This document shows, in pieces, positions 10,063 to 19,252 of a stretch of DNA of 64,000 nt (positions are counted from its first letter, which is position 1; each line of letters starts with the position of its first letter). The translations under genes were made by a program, and so were the position numbers. Below the pieces are notes generated by a model. The model was not told the origin of the DNA, ran no database searches, and saw only the letters and a program-made list of their open reading frames with translations. Source of the DNA: an uncultured Gammaproteobacteria bacterium (GTDB taxonomy: Bacteria > Pseudomonadota > Gammaproteobacteria > Ga0077536); assembly GCA_938082545.1 (NCBI GenBank), contig CALKCL010000016.1, positions 25,519 to 89,518 of the forward strand, in the 5' to 3' direction.

Positions 10063-10866
10063 ATGAAAAGTAAATTGCAAGCCTCTCTCTGGCGCAAAAT
10101 GTTCCTATTTGTCTTCCTGTTGGCGTCAGGGTGTGGATATTTTCAGAGTCAATCGGATAAAGATAAAGAAGAAAGTAAGTGGCCTGAGGACAGGCTTTAC
10201 AATATGGCCAAGGAAAAACTCGACTTCGGCTCTTGTGGAGGGGCAATTGAGTATTATGAAAAGCTGCAGGCTCGATACCCTTTTGGTATTTACACGCAGC
10301 AGTCGCAAATTGAGCTAGCTTATTGTTATTTCCGAACAGATGATCCGATGATGGCGATTACTACAATCGACCGTTTCATTAAACTTTACCCGACTCACGC
10401 TAATATGTCGTATGCCTTCTACCTTAGGGGATTAATTAACTTCGGAAGAGGGAAAGGACTTGCTGAGCGTTGGCTTCCTAAAGATGGCTCGCAACGAGAT
10501 CCTGGAATGGCGTTAGAGTCTTTCGGTGATTTTAGTGAAGTTGTTAAGACTTTCCCAGAAAGTGTCTATGTCGAAGATTCTAGATTGCGTATGCGGTACC
10601 TGCGAAATCAGCTCGCACAGCATGAGGTTAACGTCTCTAATTACTATATGAGGAGGGGCGCATACGTGGCGTCTGCAAACAGGGCTCGCTACGTGATTGA
10701 GAAGTACCAACAAACACCCGCTGTCCCAGCTGCGCTAGTATTGTTAGTGAAGTCATATAAGATTCTAGAGTTGAATGATCTCGCGGCGGACGCACTGTCA
10801 GTTTTGGAACTTAATTACCCAGACCATCCTCGATTACTAGAGATAAAAGCGGTCACCGTCGAGTAA
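10063..10866 (+). CDS. bamD: Outer membrane assembly lipoprotein BamD
   Basis: BamD (formerly ComL/YfiO) is an essential lipoprotein of the BAM complex, which folds beta-barrel proteins into the outer membrane. The 267 residues begin with a lipoprotein signal peptide whose lipobox is 'LASGC' (Cys near residue 24). After this comes a row of tetratricopeptide-like repeats, for example 'AIEYYEKLQARYPFGIYTQQ' and 'AITTIDRFIKLYPTHANMSY', then 'WLPKDGSQRDPG'. Length and order match the family. It is divergent from rluD and convergent with nadE, whose stop lies 1 base away. Confidence 0.95.
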   Translation: MKSKLQASLWRKMFLFVFLLASGCGYFQSQSDKDKEESKWPEDRLYNMAKEKLDFGSCGGAIEYYEKLQARYPFGIYTQQSQIELAYCYFRTDDPMMAITTIDRFIKLYPTHANMSYAFYLRGLINFGRGKGLAERWLPKDGSQRDPGMALESFGDFSEVVKTFPESVYVEDSRLRMRYLRNQLAQHEVNVSNYYMRRGAYVASANRARYVIEKYQQTPAVPAALVLLVKSYKILELNDLAADALSVLELNYPDHPRLLEIKAVTVE

Positions 10867-10867
10867 T

Positions 10868-12502
10868 TTAAAAGCTCTCTGTTTCTTTGTATTTTGAAGT
10901 AATTGGGAACCGTCGATCTCTACCAAATGCTCTAGTAGTGACACGCACGCAAGGGGCAGATTGACGCCTTTTGTATTCATTTTTATCGACCATCGCTGCT
11001 ATTTTTTTTACAATAAGTAATTCAAAGCCCAGGGAAGAGATTTCCGTTGGTGTCTTGTCGCACTCAATATACAACTCTAGAATTTGGTCGAGTAGGTCAT
11101 AGGATGGAAGTGAGTCTGAATCCTTTTGGTCTGGAGCTAGTTCAGCACTAGGAGGTCGCTCAATGACTCTTGATGGAATAGCGTATGACTGGGTGTTTCT
11201 CCATTTAGCTAGTTCGAATACTAATGTTTTAGGTATGTCTTTGAGGGGAGCAAAGCCACCTACCATGTCTCCATAGAGCGTTGAGTACCCCACGGCTACT
11301 TCACTTTTATTACCAGTAGTTAGGACCATTCTTCCCGTAGCATTCGACTCGGCCATTAGAATTACTCCGCGGACTCTCGCTTGAATATTCTCTCCAGTCA
11401 CCCCTTTTGTTTTATTCGCTTCATTAGCGTTAAGACATTTCTCGAAAGAATCAACCATTTCATGTATCGGGATTGTTTCAAAGCTGCAATTTAATAATTC
11501 TGTTTGTTGATGGGCGTCATCAATACTCATTTGCGCAGTAAATTTTGATGGCATAGAAATCGCAGCGACTCGATCTGCACCTAAGGCATCGACCGCAACT
11601 GAAAGTGTAAGCGCTGAATCTATTCCTCCCGACAGCCCGACAACACAACCTGGAAAGTTATTTTTATCAACATAATCTTTTATGCCCAAGACTATAGCTC
11701 GATAAATTGATTCATGCCGATTAGGCAACAGTTCAACGGTACCGGAAAGAATAGGCCCCGTATTTCCACGTTTCGCTGTTATTAAAGAAAGTGACTCTTT
11801 ATAAGCGGGCTGCTGCGATACAACGTTTCCGAGCTCATTGACTGCAAATGAGGCACCATCAAATACAAGTTCGTCTTGTCCGCCAACACAGTTAAGGTAG
11901 ATGATAGGTAACTTCGCAGCCTTCGCAGCGCGGCCCAAAGCCGCAACTCGCTCTGCGGGTTTTCCTATATGGTATGGAGACGCATTAATGTTGAAAATAA
12001 TCTCGGCACCTGCGTCTTTGGCCTGCTGTGCAGTGCTAGGGTTCCAGATATCTTCGCAGATGCTGAAGCCAACTTTAAAGCCCAGAATATTAGCTACACG
12101 TGGATTTTCTCCGGGGGAGAAGTATCGTTTTTCATCAAACACTGAGTAATTCGGAAGTTCTCGTTTCCGATAATTAGAAACGATACAACCATCGTGCATT
12201 AACGCACAGCTGTTATATAGAAGATCGTTTTCTTTTTCGGGGTACCCTACAATTACGAACATATCTGAAGTGTTCTTTGCTATTTCATCAAGAGCAGTTT
12301 TTACTTGTCGATGTAATTCCGGTCTCAGAATCAGATCTTCCGGTGGATAGCCGGTAATAGCTAGCTCTGGAAATATGACTACATTAGCGCCAAATTCTAG
12401 TTGTGCACGATTGATATCTCGAATAATAATTTCACAATTACCTAGGATATCCCCAACACAAAAGTTGGTCTGCGCCATAGCAATTTTTAGGGTTTCGCTC
12501 AT
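10868..12502 (-). CDS. nadE: Glutamine-dependent NAD+ synthetase
   Basis: The enzyme amidates nicotinic acid adenine dinucleotide to NAD+, with ammonia drawn from glutamine. Two domains are visible in 544 residues. The N-terminal nitrilase-type glutaminase (about 1-260) has the Glu-Lys-Cys triad in 'FPELAITGYPPEDL', 'YRKRELPNY' and 'FSICEDIW'. The C-terminal synthetase has the ATP-pyrophosphatase P-loop 'GLSGGIDSALTLSVAVDALG' near residue 290 and 'TTGNKSEVAVGYSTLYGDM'. This is the long glutamine-using form, not the short ammonia-dependent NadE of enterobacteria. It lies 67 bases downstream of sucD on the same strand and may share its transcript. Confidence 0.96.
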   Translation of the reverse strand: MSETLKIAMAQTNFCVGDILGNCEIIIRDINRAQLEFGANVVIFPELAITGYPPEDLILRPELHRQVKTALDEIAKNTSDMFVIVGYPEKENDLLYNSCALMHDGCIVSNYRKRELPNYSVFDEKRYFSPGENPRVANILGFKVGFSICEDIWNPSTAQQAKDAGAEIIFNINASPYHIGKPAERVAALGRAAKAAKLPIIYLNCVGGQDELVFDGASFAVNELGNVVSQQPAYKESLSLITAKRGNTGPILSGTVELLPNRHESIYRAIVLGIKDYVDKNNFPGCVVGLSGGIDSALTLSVAVDALGADRVAAISMPSKFTAQMSIDDAHQQTELLNCSFETIPIHEMVDSFEKCLNANEANKTKGVTGENIQARVRGVILMAESNATGRMVLTTGNKSEVAVGYSTLYGDMVGGFAPLKDIPKTLVFELAKWRNTQSYAIPSRVIERPPSAELAPDQKDSDSLPSYDLLDQILELYIECDKTPTEISSLGFELLIVKKIAAMVDKNEYKRRQSAPCVRVTTRAFGRDRRFPITSKYKETESF

Positions 12503-12569
12503 AGATATAGGCCTAAATAGTAATTGGCTGAATATTAACCTCTATAGCACCACCGTCGAGAGAGGGCTG

Positions 12570-13442
12570 CTAACGCAGCGCTCCAGCCATTGCAGGGCCC
12601 ATATCGGACGGCGATCTGACGATTTTGACTCCCGCTTTTTCTAGTGCGATGAATTTGTCATTTGCGGTACCTTTCCCACCCGAGATTATTGCTCCAGCAT
12701 GCCCCATTCTCTTTCCTGGGGGAGCTGTAACGCCAGCGATATAACCGATTACGGGTTTGGTGACATATTCGCCTATAAATATAGCGGCTTCTTCTTCAGC
12801 TGTGCCCCCTATTTCGCCGACCATGATGATGCCTTCTGTCTGAGGATCATCCTGAAAGAGAGCTAAACAGTCAATAAAGCTCATTCCATGTATAGGATCC
12901 CCACCTATTCCCACGCAGGTGCTTTGTCCTAAGCCTTCTGCCGTAGTCTGGTGAACTGCTTCATAAGTAAGAGTTCCCGATCTAGACACGATACCAATTC
13001 GTCCCGGTTGATGGATTGCCGCAGGCATGATGCCTATCTTGCATTCTCCTGGGGTAATGATACCGGGGCAGTTAGGGCCGATCAATCGAACATCGAGTTG
13101 CCTACTAAGGCTATCTTTGACCTTAAGCATATCCAATACCGGGATGCCTTCCGTGATACATGCGATAACTTTTATTCCCGCAGAAGCGGCTTCAATAATA
13201 GCATCCGCCGCAAACGGTGGCGGTACAAAGATCAATGAAGCATCCGCTCCAGTAGCTGCGACGCCTTCTGCGACGGTATTAAATATGGGCCTCTCTAAAT
13301 GCTCTTTTCCTCCGCGGTTTGGTGTAATTCCACCAACAATCTGAGTACCGTATGCGATTGCCTGCTCTGCATGAAAAGTACCTTGCTTGCCAGTAAAGCC
13401 CTGCACTAGAACCTTAGTATCTTTATTAACTAATATCGACAT
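12570..13442 (-). CDS. sucD: Succinyl-CoA synthetase alpha subunit
   Basis: SucD is the CoA-binding, phospho-accepting subunit of succinyl-CoA synthetase, the substrate-level phosphorylation step of the TCA cycle. In 290 residues one sees the CoA-binding start '[20 protein letters not shown]' and the active-site histidine in '[16 protein letters not shown]' near residue 247. '[17 protein letters not shown]' is the nucleotide-fold signature. The start ATG overlaps the sucC stop by one base (TAATG), which favours 1:1 synthesis of the two subunits. Confidence 0.97.
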   Translation of the reverse strand: MSILVNKDTKVLVQGFTGKQGTFHAEQAIAYGTQIVGGITPNRGGKEHLERPIFNTVAEGVAATGADASLIFVPPPFAADAIIEAASAGIKVIACITEGIPVLDMLKVKDSLSRQLDVRLIGPNCPGIITPGECKIGIMPAAIHQPGRIGIVSRSGTLTYEAVHQTTAEGLGQSTCVGIGGDPIHGMSFIDCLALFQDDPQTEGIIMVGEIGGTAEEEAAIFIGEYVTKPVIGYIAGVTAPPGKRMGHAGAIISGGKGTANDKFIALEKAGVKIVRSPSDMGPAMAGALR

Positions 13443-14608
13443 TACTTTTTGCCTCCTACAGCACTTACGGCCTTTTCTGCAGCATCTGCGAGATTTTCTG
13501 CGCTAATAATGGCTAAGCCACTTTGAGCTAGCATTTCTTTCCCTTCATTCACTTTAGTCCCCTCTAGTCTGACTATGACTGGGACTTTAACGCCGACATC
13601 TTTTACAGCGCTGATAATTCCTTCAGCTATGAGGTCACAACGTACGATTCCACCAAAGATGTTCACAAGTATGGCTTCAACATTGCTATCGGACACGATA
13701 ATTTTAAACGCCTCTGCAACTCTTGCAGCTGTAGTCCCTCCGCCGACGTCAAGAAAATTAGCTGGTTTTGCGCCGCTTAGCTTAATAATGTCCATTGTCG
13801 CCATTGCAAGTCCCGCACCGTTGACCATACACGCGATATTTCCATCAAGAGTCACATAATTGAGTTCAAATTCAGCAGCTTTGCGCTCTTTTTCGTCTTC
13901 TTGAGAGGCGTCACGCCAAGCTGCAACTTCTTGTCGGTAGAGAGCGTTGTCGTCGATGGTTATCTTTGCGTCAATAGCGCACAAAGAATCGTCTTCTAAT
14001 ATTGCTAGAGGATTTATTTCAACTAGACTGAGATCCTTTTCATTGAATAGTAGGTAGAGTCCTTTCAGTATTTGCTGCAGCTCTGCGCGTTGATTCGCTT
14101 CCAATCCGAGCGCAAAACCCATTTCTCTGCATTGATGATCTTGTATTCCTAGCCCCGGCTCAATACTGAATGTGACAATTTCCTCAGGGGTATTTGCGGC
14201 CACTTCTTCGATGTCCATTCCGCCGGCTAGTGATCCCATGAAAGTGATTTGTCTAGAACCCCTATCTACGACTGCCCCTAAGTAGAGCTCTTTAGCAATA
14301 TCGGCAGCTGCAGCTATTAGAACGCAATTTACTGGTTGTCCGTCTGGGGCTGATTGCTTTGTAATAAGCTGAGAACCTATTAAATTCCTAGTTATTTTTT
14401 CGACATCCGCTAAATCTTTAGTAAACTTAACGCCGCCGGCTTTCCCTCTTCCACCAGCGTGAACTTGTGCTTTAACAAGCCATGCATCGCCACCAAGAGC
14501 CTTTGCATTTTTAACTGCCTCTTCGGCGGTATGTGCGACTAAGCCATCCTGAACTGCGATTCCGTATTCTGCAAACAACTGTTTTGCTTGATATTCATGT
14601 AAGTTCAT
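13442..14608 (-). CDS. sucC: Succinyl-CoA synthetase beta subunit
   Basis: SucC is the ATP-grasp, nucleotide-binding subunit of succinyl-CoA synthetase and pairs with SucD. The 388 residues match the family. Visible motifs are the N-terminal '[17 protein letters not shown]', '[17 protein letters not shown]' in the ATP-grasp fold, 'LVEINPLAI', and '[16 protein letters not shown]' near the phosphohistidine docking region. It begins the sucCD transcript and reads away from the PP0621-like gene. The other TCA genes (sucAB, sdh) usually upstream of sucC are not here, so the operon is broken up. Confidence 0.97.
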   Translation of the reverse strand: MNLHEYQAKQLFAEYGIAVQDGLVAHTAEEAVKNAKALGGDAWLVKAQVHAGGRGKAGGVKFTKDLADVEKITRNLIGSQLITKQSAPDGQPVNCVLIAAAADIAKELYLGAVVDRGSRQITFMGSLAGGMDIEEVAANTPEEIVTFSIEPGLGIQDHQCREMGFALGLEANQRAELQQILKGLYLLFNEKDLSLVEINPLAILEDDSLCAIDAKITIDDNALYRQEVAAWRDASQEDEKERKAAEFELNYVTLDGNIACMVNGAGLAMATMDIIKLSGAKPANFLDVGGGTTAARVAEAFKIIVSDSNVEAILVNIFGGIVRCDLIAEGIISAVKDVGVKVPVIVRLEGTKVNEGKEMLAQSGLAIISAENLADAAEKAVSAVGGKK

Positions 14609-14704
14609 TTCCGTTAACTCCGTTCCTGATACAATTGACCTTGCTATAAGGCTCTAATAATAACCTAGAAGTATTTGTTAGGCTTGTTTAGTGCCATACA
14701 AAAT

Positions 14705-14735
14705 TTGACTATATGCTAAACTTGAAAGATATAAC
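14705..14735 (+). promoter_or_regulatory. Candidate sigma70 promoter for the PP0621-like gene
   Basis: In the divergent gap between sucC and the PP0621-like gene, TTGACT (14705-14710) is followed after 17 bases by GATATA (14728-14733), or after 19 bases by TATAAC (14730-14735). It points towards the small gene at 14827, leaving a leader of about 90 bases. This is a pattern match only. Confidence 0.35.
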
Positions 14736-14826
14736 CTTGTACGGTCCCAAGTATGGCGATTCCAGCTTGTTTTGTCATTGAAATTTTTGGGAGAAACTAT
14801 AAAAATTTGTTGTAAGAGAGTTTTGC

Positions 14827-15048
14827 ATGTTGATGAGGATGGTCTTAGCGATCTTGATAGCGACTTTCGTTTGTTGGCTGTTCAGTGTCCTGCGCACGCG
14901 TCTTATGAAAAAAAGGACTTCGATTGCAAATGGTGAGGTAGTTGCGTGTACTTATTGTAACTTATATGTCCCTTTAGAAGAGAGTATTGTCCTCAGTGAG
15001 AGACCTTACTGTTCTGCTAGACACGCAAAGCTTGGCCCGAAAAAATGA
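14827..15048 (+). CDS. PP0621-family small membrane/zinc-ribbon-like protein
   Basis: This is a 73-residue protein of unknown function. An N-terminal hydrophobic segment ('MVLAILIATFVCWLFSVL', about residues 5-22) suggests one transmembrane helix. A basic linker 'RTRLMKKRTS' follows. The C-terminal part has a CxxC pair in 'VACTYCNLYVPLEESIVL' and a third Cys in 'RPYCSARHAKLG', resembling a half zinc ribbon. The pattern fits the PP0621 family found beside two-component genes in pseudomonads. The gene stands alone between sucC and suhB. A 27-codon hydrophobic reading frame overlaps its stop codon. Confidence 0.75.
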   Translation: MLMRMVLAILIATFVCWLFSVLRTRLMKKRTSIANGEVVACTYCNLYVPLEESIVLSERPYCSARHAKLGPKK

Positions 15049-15128
15049 GAAAGATGACCGTTATAGAGACACTATGTGTTGTCGCATTATCAGCTCTTTT
15101 GCTAAGGATAGTAATACCTTACATTTAA
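15045..15128 (+). CDS. Possible 27-residue hydrophobic microprotein
   Basis: A short frame starts at an ATG that overlaps the stop codon of the PP0621-like gene (ATGA). It encodes two positive residues and then a single hydrophobic stretch ('VVALSALLLRIVIPYI'), which would make one short transmembrane helix. The stop-start overlap and charge pattern are what a coupled membrane microprotein would show. Such a short frame can arise by chance, and I know no family for it. Confidence 0.3.
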   Translation: MRKMTVIETLCVVALSALLLRIVIPYI

Positions 15129-15159
15129 GCAATTTAGCAGTGTCCTTGATTACTGCCGC

Positions 15160-15936
15160 TTAACTGCTCCGCAAGGCGGCTAGTATTTGCCTAAAAATTT
15201 TAGGGTTCGCTGCCACGACATTACCCGTTTGCAGATGCGTTTCCCCGCCTTTAGGGTCACCAATGAGTCCCCCCGATTCTTGCACCAGAAGAGCTCCGGC
15301 CGCTATATCCCATTCGTGTAGGTCAAATTCCCAGTATCCGTCAAGCCTGCCACAGGCGACGTAAGCGAGGTCTAAGGCGGCAGACCCGGTACGTCTAATA
15401 TCAGCGCTTTTATTTAGCAGCGTCGTGAAGCCGAGAAGATAATTTGGCAATTTATTTTTGTTCCTTAACGGAAACCCAGTTCCTAAGATCGAAGAATCTA
15501 GTTCTGTCCTAGGACTCACTCGGATTCTTTGTCCGTTGAGTTGCGCTCCTGCACCCCTAGACGCCGTATACATTTCATCTCGGGTAGGATCGTAAATAAC
15601 AGCTTGTTCTAGCCTGCCTTTGACTTGCAGAGCGATAGAAATCGCATAGCTTGGGAAGCCGTGGATAAAATTCAGCGTTCCGTCAATCGGGTCAATGATC
15701 CATTTGAAATCAGAGGCTCCGGAAGAACCTGATTCTTCTGCTACAATAGAATGAGAAGGGTACGCTTCATTGAGGACTTCAATGATGGCTGCTTCTGCCT
15801 CGACGTCTGTCTGTGTCACGTAGTCGTTGTGCCCTTTTAATTCGATTTTCAGGTCGTAAAGGCGATTTTGGGCCCTAGAAATAATCGTACCGGCTCTCCG
15901 AGCTGCGCGAATAGCGATGTTAAGCATTGGCTGCAT
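15160..15936 (-). CDS. suhB: Inositol-1-monophosphatase family protein SuhB
   Basis: SuhB hydrolyses inositol monophosphate in vitro; in enterobacteria it also works as a transcription antitermination factor for rRNA operons. The 258-residue protein has all metal-binding motifs of the family: 'SIVAEESGSSG' (Glu), 'WIIDPIDGTLNFIHGFPSYA' (the DPIDGT signature) and 'LHEWDIAAGALLVQESGGL' with the third Asp. It is divergent from trmJ, as in most gammaproteobacteria. Confidence 0.94.
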   Translation of the reverse strand: MQPMLNIAIRAARRAGTIISRAQNRLYDLKIELKGHNDYVTQTDVEAEAAIIEVLNEAYPSHSIVAEESGSSGASDFKWIIDPIDGTLNFIHGFPSYAISIALQVKGRLEQAVIYDPTRDEMYTASRGAGAQLNGQRIRVSPRTELDSSILGTGFPLRNKNKLPNYLLGFTTLLNKSADIRRTGSAALDLAYVACGRLDGYWEFDLHEWDIAAGALLVQESGGLIGDPKGGETHLQTGNVVAANPKIFRQILAALRSS

Positions 15937-16030
15937 AAGATGATGTCACGTTTTAAAAGAAGTTAGTTTAACCTATTAGTGGAAACTGTTATTGAATTAC
16001 TTTAGCGAAGAATTAGGTATTGAGGCTGGT

Positions 16031-16768
16031 TTGAAGTTGTCTAGATTGCGTATAGTACTAGTTGGGACTAGCCACCCAGGCAATATTGGTGCAGCGGCTA
16101 GAGCTATGAAAGTCATGGGCCTTGATCAATTGCATTTAGTGAATCCAGTTAGATTCCCTGCGATGGAGGCGACGGCGCGAGCAGTTGGCGCAAGCGATTT
16201 GCTAGACGGCGCAGAGGTCCATTCAGAGCTGGAGCACTCAATAAAAGATTGTTCGTTGGTTTACGGTACTACTGCTCGGAACAGGCAAATAAATTGGCCG
16301 ATACTGTCGCCTCGCGACGCTGCTTTAGAAATTGCGCAGACTGAGACACCAGTGGCCATTGTCTTTGGTCGTGAGCAAGCAGGTTTGAGTAATTCCGAAC
16401 TCGACCTCTGCCAGCGTTCTATATGTATTCCGACTCAAAGTCAGTTTAAGTCTTTGAATTTGAGTCAAGCGGTTCAGATCATGGCATATGAGTTACGGAT
16501 GGCTCATTTGTCCTCGGGGTCTCAGAAGCGAACGCCTATAGACCAAGAAAAGGATCCTCTAGCTACGGCTTCGGAAACTCAACTCTTGAGAACTCATCTT
16601 TTATCAGTAATGGCATCAGTGGGCTACTATGATCCTAGTTACCCTAAGTTATTGGAGCGTAGGATAGGGCGCTACCTGAATTCGACTAATTTACGTCACA
16701 GCGAGGTACAAATTGTTAGAGGTTTCTTGGCGGCGGTAGAGCAACAGTTAGATTCTTCTATTTCTTAA
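16031..16768 (+). CDS. trmJ: tRNA (cytidine/uridine-2'-O-)-methyltransferase TrmJ
   Basis: TrmJ 2'-O-methylates position 32 in the anticodon loop of several tRNAs. The SPOUT knot motifs are present: 'RIVLVGTSHPGNIGAAARAM' near the N-terminus, 'VAIVFGREQAGLSNSELDLC' in the middle and 'SLNLSQAVQIMAYELRMA'. The open frame begins with TTG at 15992, but I chose TTG at 16031. It has GAGG five bases upstream and gives 245 residues starting 'MKLSRLRIVLV', matching family length. No ATG is available at the front. The Fe-S regulator iscR that often follows trmJ is absent. Confidence 0.92.
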   Translation: MKLSRLRIVLVGTSHPGNIGAAARAMKVMGLDQLHLVNPVRFPAMEATARAVGASDLLDGAEVHSELEHSIKDCSLVYGTTARNRQINWPILSPRDAALEIAQTETPVAIVFGREQAGLSNSELDLCQRSICIPTQSQFKSLNLSQAVQIMAYELRMAHLSSGSQKRTPIDQEKDPLATASETQLLRTHLLSVMASVGYYDPSYPKLLERRIGRYLNSTNLRHSEVQIVRGFLAAVEQQLDSSIS

Positions 16769-16782
16769 AAAATTGCGGTAGA

Positions 16783-17841
16783 TTAATTGTTCATAAATAA
16801 TTCGTTTTTATACTCGACACAAGCATCCCCTTCAGTTACTTCACCAATTCTATAGGTTTTCTCTCCCGCAGCTTTGAGGTAAACCTCTGCATCGGCAACC
16901 ATATCCTCAGGGATTATTAAAACCATTCCTATACCGCAGTTAAAGGTGCTAAGCATTTCGCTAGAAGAGACTTGGCCTTTTTCTTTTAGCCAACTAAATA
17001 TAGTGGGCGCAGACCAGCTACTCAGGTCGATCCGCGCACTAAGGCCTTTTGGTAAAACACGGGGTATATTTTTCGTTAGCCCGCCACCTGTGATGTGGGC
17101 TATAGCATTCACTTTGTGCTGCTTTATTAGACTGATAATCGTTTTGACATATATTCGAGTAGGCTCAAGTAGGATTTCTCCCAGCGACTTTTTTTCTAAA
17201 ACATAGTCGTAATTGACACCACTTTTTTCTATAATTTTTCTTACGAGAGAGTATCCGTTTGAATGGACTCCAGATGAAGTCAAACCCAAAATAATATCTC
17301 CACTTTTGACATCGGAACCGTCGATTAAGTCTTCTCGTTCAACTGCTCCTACACAGAAGCCAGCAAGGTCGTAATGGTCTTTAGAATACATTTGTGGCAT
17401 TTCTGCGGTCTCTCCACCTAAAAGCGCCGCCTCTGACTGAAGACAACCCTCCACAATACCTTTAAGCGCAGACTCTGCAACTTCGAGGCTCAATGTTCCT
17501 GTAGCGAAATAATCTAGGAAAAATAGCGGTTGAGCTCCTTGTACCACCAGGTCGTTTACGCACATAGCGACAAGGTCTATTCCTATTGTGTGATGGCGGT
17601 TTAAATCAATCGCAAGAAGTAATTTAGTCCCAACTCCATCAGTGGCAGCGACTATTAAAGGATCGTGAAACCCTGTAGCTTTGATATCAAAAAGTCCGCC
17701 AAATCCGCCCAATCCGCCCATAACGCCGATTCTTGCCGTCGCCTCTGCAAGCGGCGCTATATTCGCTACAAATTGTTCGCCGCGCTCGATATTAACTCCC
17801 GCGTCGCTGTATGAAAGTCTTTTTTTCGTGGTTTTTGTCAT
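16783..17841 (-). CDS. purM: Phosphoribosylformylglycinamidine cyclo-ligase PurM
   Basis: PurM (AIR synthetase) closes the imidazole ring in purine synthesis with ATP. The 352 residues carry the family's 'SYSDAGVNIERGEQFV' start, the ATP-binding 'AATDGVGTKLLLAIDLNRHH' and 'GGETAEMPQMYSKDHYDLAG', and 'GVHSNGYSLVRKI'. It is divergent from the perM-like permease and hda. The usual partner purN is not next to it; in many gammaproteobacteria the order is perM/hda divergent from purM-purN, and here purN is replaced by trmJ on the other strand. Confidence 0.97.
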   Translation of the reverse strand: MTKTTKKRLSYSDAGVNIERGEQFVANIAPLAEATARIGVMGGLGGFGGLFDIKATGFHDPLIVAATDGVGTKLLLAIDLNRHHTIGIDLVAMCVNDLVVQGAQPLFFLDYFATGTLSLEVAESALKGIVEGCLQSEAALLGGETAEMPQMYSKDHYDLAGFCVGAVEREDLIDGSDVKSGDIILGLTSSGVHSNGYSLVRKIIEKSGVNYDYVLEKKSLGEILLEPTRIYVKTIISLIKQHKVNAIAHITGGGLTKNIPRVLPKGLSARIDLSSWSAPTIFSWLKEKGQVSSSEMLSTFNCGIGMVLIIPEDMVADAEVYLKAAGEKTYRIGEVTEGDACVEYKNELFMNN

Positions 17842-18169
17842 ATGCTTTTAGTGTTGCATTTGTGTTGATGCCTGCTCAGTTGAAACGCATCAGTAGGGTT
17901 TATTACATGAGGCCATTCTGCAGGCGGGTCTACACTCGCAACGATTTTAAGTAAAAAAGGTTGAGAGTAACATATTTTAAAATGTCTGGTTAGAGAGTTC
18001 GGCTGAGTTCTTACTAATGTTGGCCCAATACTTGGGGAAGGAATTTCTGTTATGTATAATCGGGGAGCCTTAACTTAATAGCTATTGAAGGCACAGGATG
18101 ATTCGCTCGACTAATTAGAGTGTATCCTGTCGTTAGAATAAAAATTGCGGTTTTTTTAAAAGGAATTAG
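17842..18169. other. Divergent intergenic region purM / perM-hda
   Basis: This 328-base gap has no convincing gene. It holds one good promoter-like pair towards perM (18032-18060) and a 7-base inverted repeat in the following leader (ACAGGAT at 18093-18099, ATCCTGT at 18124-18130). No tRNA, 6S or other recognisable RNA is seen. Confidence 0.6.
18032..18060 (+). promoter_or_regulatory. Candidate sigma70 promoter for perM-hda
   Basis: TTGGGG (18032-18037), then 17 bases, then a perfect TATAAT (18055-18060). It would start transcription near 18067 and give a leader of about 100 bases before the perM ATG. The -10 box and spacing are strong; the -35 box matches four of six bases. Confidence 0.5.
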
Positions 18170-19225
18170 ATGATGTCTGAATCAGTTAGAGGACCATCTT
18201 ACACTATGCTCATTGGACTTTTTTTAGCCGCCACGATACTCATTGTTTATCTACTGGCGCCAGTTTTATCGCCTTTTTTCTTAAGCGGTATAGTCGCTTA
18301 TCTCGGTCAACCAATAGTACACTTTTTAGAATGCAGAAAATTGTCTCGGGGTTTCGGTGTATTGACCTTTTTTCTCATCCTCATACTATTCTTTTTCGTT
18401 GTGGTGGTAATTATCTTACCTATCTTACAAGCTGAATTGGCAGCCTTAATAGTTGTGATCCCTGATATCATAGAGAAGCTTCGCGATAGCTTTTCCGAGC
18501 CGGCAAAAACCTTGTTTGGGGCTAATGCAGCAACCTTGCAGTCAGATCAGTTGAAGAATATGTTGTTCGCAAATTGGAGAGAGTTGGGGTCGCTTGCTAC
18601 TCAAGTGTTCTCAAAGATTGGTCAGTCAGGTCAGTATGTCCTTGGGGGCTTTGCATATCTAGTTCTGGTCCCTGTGATAACTTTTTATTTAATGCGAGAC
18701 TGGAACAAGGTATTGCGTAGCGTGGTGAATATCTGTCCGCAACGGTTCATTGAAGAACTAAAAACGGTCGCTTGCGAAGTGGACGCTGTTCTGTCCGAGT
18801 TTTTGAGAGGACAGCTCCTAATAATGCTCGTTTTGGGTCTGTTTTATGGGATTGGGCTTCAGATAGTCGGAGTTAAGTATGCTTTCCTTATTGGCTGTAT
18901 CGCCGGCTTAGTTAGTTTTGTCCCATACTTTGGTGTGATAGTTGGGTTATTGTTGGCGGTTGTCGTGGGGTTTGGGCAATTTGATCATTATTTAGAAATG
19001 CTGAAAATTTTTGGAGTTTTCGCTTTGGGTCAATTACTTGAGAGTATGGTTTTGAGTCCTCTTCTAGTGGGCGACCGAATAGGCTTGCATCCGGTATGGG
19101 TTATTTTTGCGGTCATGACAGGAGGGCATCTCTTTGGATTTTCCGGCGTTTTATTAGCACTTCCCGTGGCCGCGATTACTGTTGTCTTATTGAGGCATCT
19201 TAGGCTCCTTCAGTTACAGCCCTGA
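18170..19225 (+). CDS. AI-2E family transporter, PerM-like permease
   Basis: This is a 351-residue polytopic inner-membrane protein of the AI-2E/PerM (UPF0118) family. Hydrophobic segments include 'TMLIGLFLAATILIVYLLAP' near the N-terminus, 'VLTFFLILILFFFVVVVIIL' and several more in the second half. The family signature region 'VGDRIGLHPVWVIFAVMTGG' lies near residue 296, followed by 'FGFSGVLLALPVAA'. Substrates differ within the family (autoinducer-2 export, Na+/H+ exchange), so none should be assumed. perM directly upstream of hda and divergent from purM is a conserved gammaproteobacterial layout. Confidence 0.88.
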   Translation: MMSESVRGPSYTMLIGLFLAATILIVYLLAPVLSPFFLSGIVAYLGQPIVHFLECRKLSRGFGVLTFFLILILFFFVVVVIILPILQAELAALIVVIPDIIEKLRDSFSEPAKTLFGANAATLQSDQLKNMLFANWRELGSLATQVFSKIGQSGQYVLGGFAYLVLVPVITFYLMRDWNKVLRSVVNICPQRFIEELKTVACEVDAVLSEFLRGQLLIMLVLGLFYGIGLQIVGVKYAFLIGCIAGLVSFVPYFGVIVGLLLAVVVGFGQFDHYLEMLKIFGVFALGQLLESMVLSPLLVGDRIGLHPVWVIFAVMTGGHLFGFSGVLLALPVAAITVVLLRHLRLLQLQP

Positions 19226-19252
19226 TATGATGACGACCATTCAGGAAAGCCC

